Assembly: GCA_037349105.1 (NCBI GenBank)
Contig: JAYJMM010000041.1
Span: forward strand, 9,360,501 to 9,424,500
Origin: Limnomonas spitsbergensis
Taxonomy: Eukaryota > Chlorophyta > Chlorophyceae > Chlamydomonadales
Direction: 5' to 3'
Length of the DNA stretch: 64,000 bases
The translations under genes and the position numbers were made by a program. Shown here in pieces: positions 63,201 through 64,000 of the stretch. Position 1 is the first letter of the stretch; each line of letters opens with the position of its first letter. The notes below the pieces were generated by a model. The model did not search any database. It worked only from the letters and a program-made list of their open reading frames with translations, and was not told the DNA's origin.

Positions 63201-64000
63201 GTCCCTCCATTTCCCAGTCCTCGTCCCTCACTACCTCCCGCCCCTCCTCTTCCCAGGCCTCCTCCCTCACCACCTCTCGCCCCTCCTCCTCCCAGTCCTT
63301 CTCCCTCTCCACCTCCCTCCCCTCCACTTCCCAGTCCTCCGACCTGTCCACCTCCTGCCCCTCCTCTTCCCAGTCCTCCCCCCCTCCACCTCCCGCCCCT
63401 CCACTTCCCAATCCTCCTTCCTCTCCACCTCTCGCCCCTCCTCCTCCCAGTCCTCCTCCCTCTCCACCTCCCGCCCCTCCACTTCCCAGTCCTCCATCCA
63501 CTCCACCTCCCGTCCCTCCTCCTCCCAGCCCTCCTTCCTCTCCACCTCCCCCCCCTCCACTTCCCAGTCCTCCATCCTCTCTGCCTTCAGCCCCCTCCAC
63601 TTCCCAGTCCTCCTCCCTCTCCCCCTTTCGCCCCTCCTTCTCCCAGTCCTTCTCCCTCTTCACCTCCCCACCCTCCACTTCCCAGTCCTCCTCCCTCTCT
63701 GCCTTCCGCCCCCTCCACTTCCCAGTCCTCCTCCCTCTCCCCCTCCCGTCCCTCCTCTTCCCAGTCCTCCTAACACTCTACCTCCCGTCCCTCCTCTTCC
63801 CAGACCTCCTTCCTCTCCACCTCCCGCCCCTCCTTTTCCCAGTCCTCCTCCCTCTCCACCTCCAGTCCATTTTTTCTCCCAGTCCTTCTCCCTCTTCATC
63901 TCCCTCCCCTCCACTTCCCAGTCCCCTCCCTCTCTATCTCCCGCCCCTTCACTTCCCAGTTCTCCTCCCTCTCCACCTCCCTCCCCTCCACTTCCCAGTC
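60260..64000. repeat. 39-bp pyrimidine-rich minisatellite, at least 3.7 kb
   Basis: The typical unit is CCTCCTCCCTCTCCACCTCC, CGCCCCTCCTCTTCCCAGT, 39 bases long. Many units are near-perfect and others vary (CCACTTCCCAGT, CACTCCACC). Larger blocks recur as well: 61740-62270 and 62240-62830 share long identical stretches, showing higher-order duplication. It continues past the window end. The period is a multiple of three and there are few stops, so the Pro/Ser-rich plus-strand and Gly/Glu-rich minus-strand open frames here are not taken as genes. Confidence 0.97.

Noticed and set aside
60276..63914. Gly/Glu/Arg-rich minus-strand frames and Ser/Pro-rich plus-strand frames
   Set aside because: They follow from a 39-base period with few stops in a pyrimidine minisatellite; no unique sequence or motif supports a gene.

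Overview
The window is nuclear DNA from a eukaryote, most likely a core chlorophyte green alga. The genes are GC-rich and carry many GT-AG introns, there is an organelle-directed bacterial-type aminoacyl-tRNA synthetase with an N-terminal extension, plant-type P/U cyclin features, a Ty3/gypsy-like retroelement, and very heavy minisatellite content inside introns. I saw no bacterial operon structure, rRNA, tRNA or CRISPR array. The algal assignment is an inference from gene style.

Layout. (1) 1-17100: one very large retrotransposon on the minus strand. A single open frame of 5180 codons from its first ATG (16459 down to 917) holds gag-like sequence with CCHC knuckles, a protease-like motif, a large unassigned middle part, reverse transcriptase, RNase H, a DNMT3-like cytosine-5 DNA methyltransferase, an integrase and a C-terminal PHD finger. 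No stop or frameshift breaks it, so the copy looks young. (2) 17100-19700: transposon debris: an inverted-repeat element, a LINE-like 3' end with a zinc-finger motif, and a degraded repeat with a homologous second copy near 24200. (3) 19770-23044, minus: a six-exon gene for a CID (RNA polymerase II CTD-interacting) protein of the RPRD1/Rtt103 type. (4) 25048-44680, plus: a 20-exon gene for an organellar leucyl-tRNA synthetase of 1030 residues, rebuilt here with every exon phase consistent. (5) 46749-49792, minus: a five-exon PHO80-like (P/U-type) cyclin with one GC-AG intron. (6) 52324-56094, plus: a four-exon gene of unknown function, with an acidic SIM-like motif and degenerate Gly-His-Ala repeats. 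(7) 56690-59169, plus: a coiled-coil protein with nine near-identical 20-residue repeats and a C-terminal J-domain-like segment with HPD. (8) 60260-64000: a pyrimidine-only style 39-bp minisatellite that runs off the window.

Two things stand out. First, the retroelement carries its own DNMT3-like methyltransferase (motif IV reads ECQ rather than PCN/PCQ) and a PHD reader, so it may write and read chromatin marks as part of its life cycle. Second, in the LeuRS gene, and also in the cyclin and J-domain genes, splice junctions are repeatedly duplicated in tandem into the adjoining intron: exon end plus donor is copied downstream, and acceptor plus exon start is copied upstream. In LeuRS intron 2 this reaches an extreme of about 100 copies of a 31-bp unit that resembles the intron's own 3' splice site and exon start.

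The genes do not form a pathway. CID and LeuRS are divergent neighbours, LeuRS and the cyclin converge, and the cyclin and the SIM-like gene diverge.
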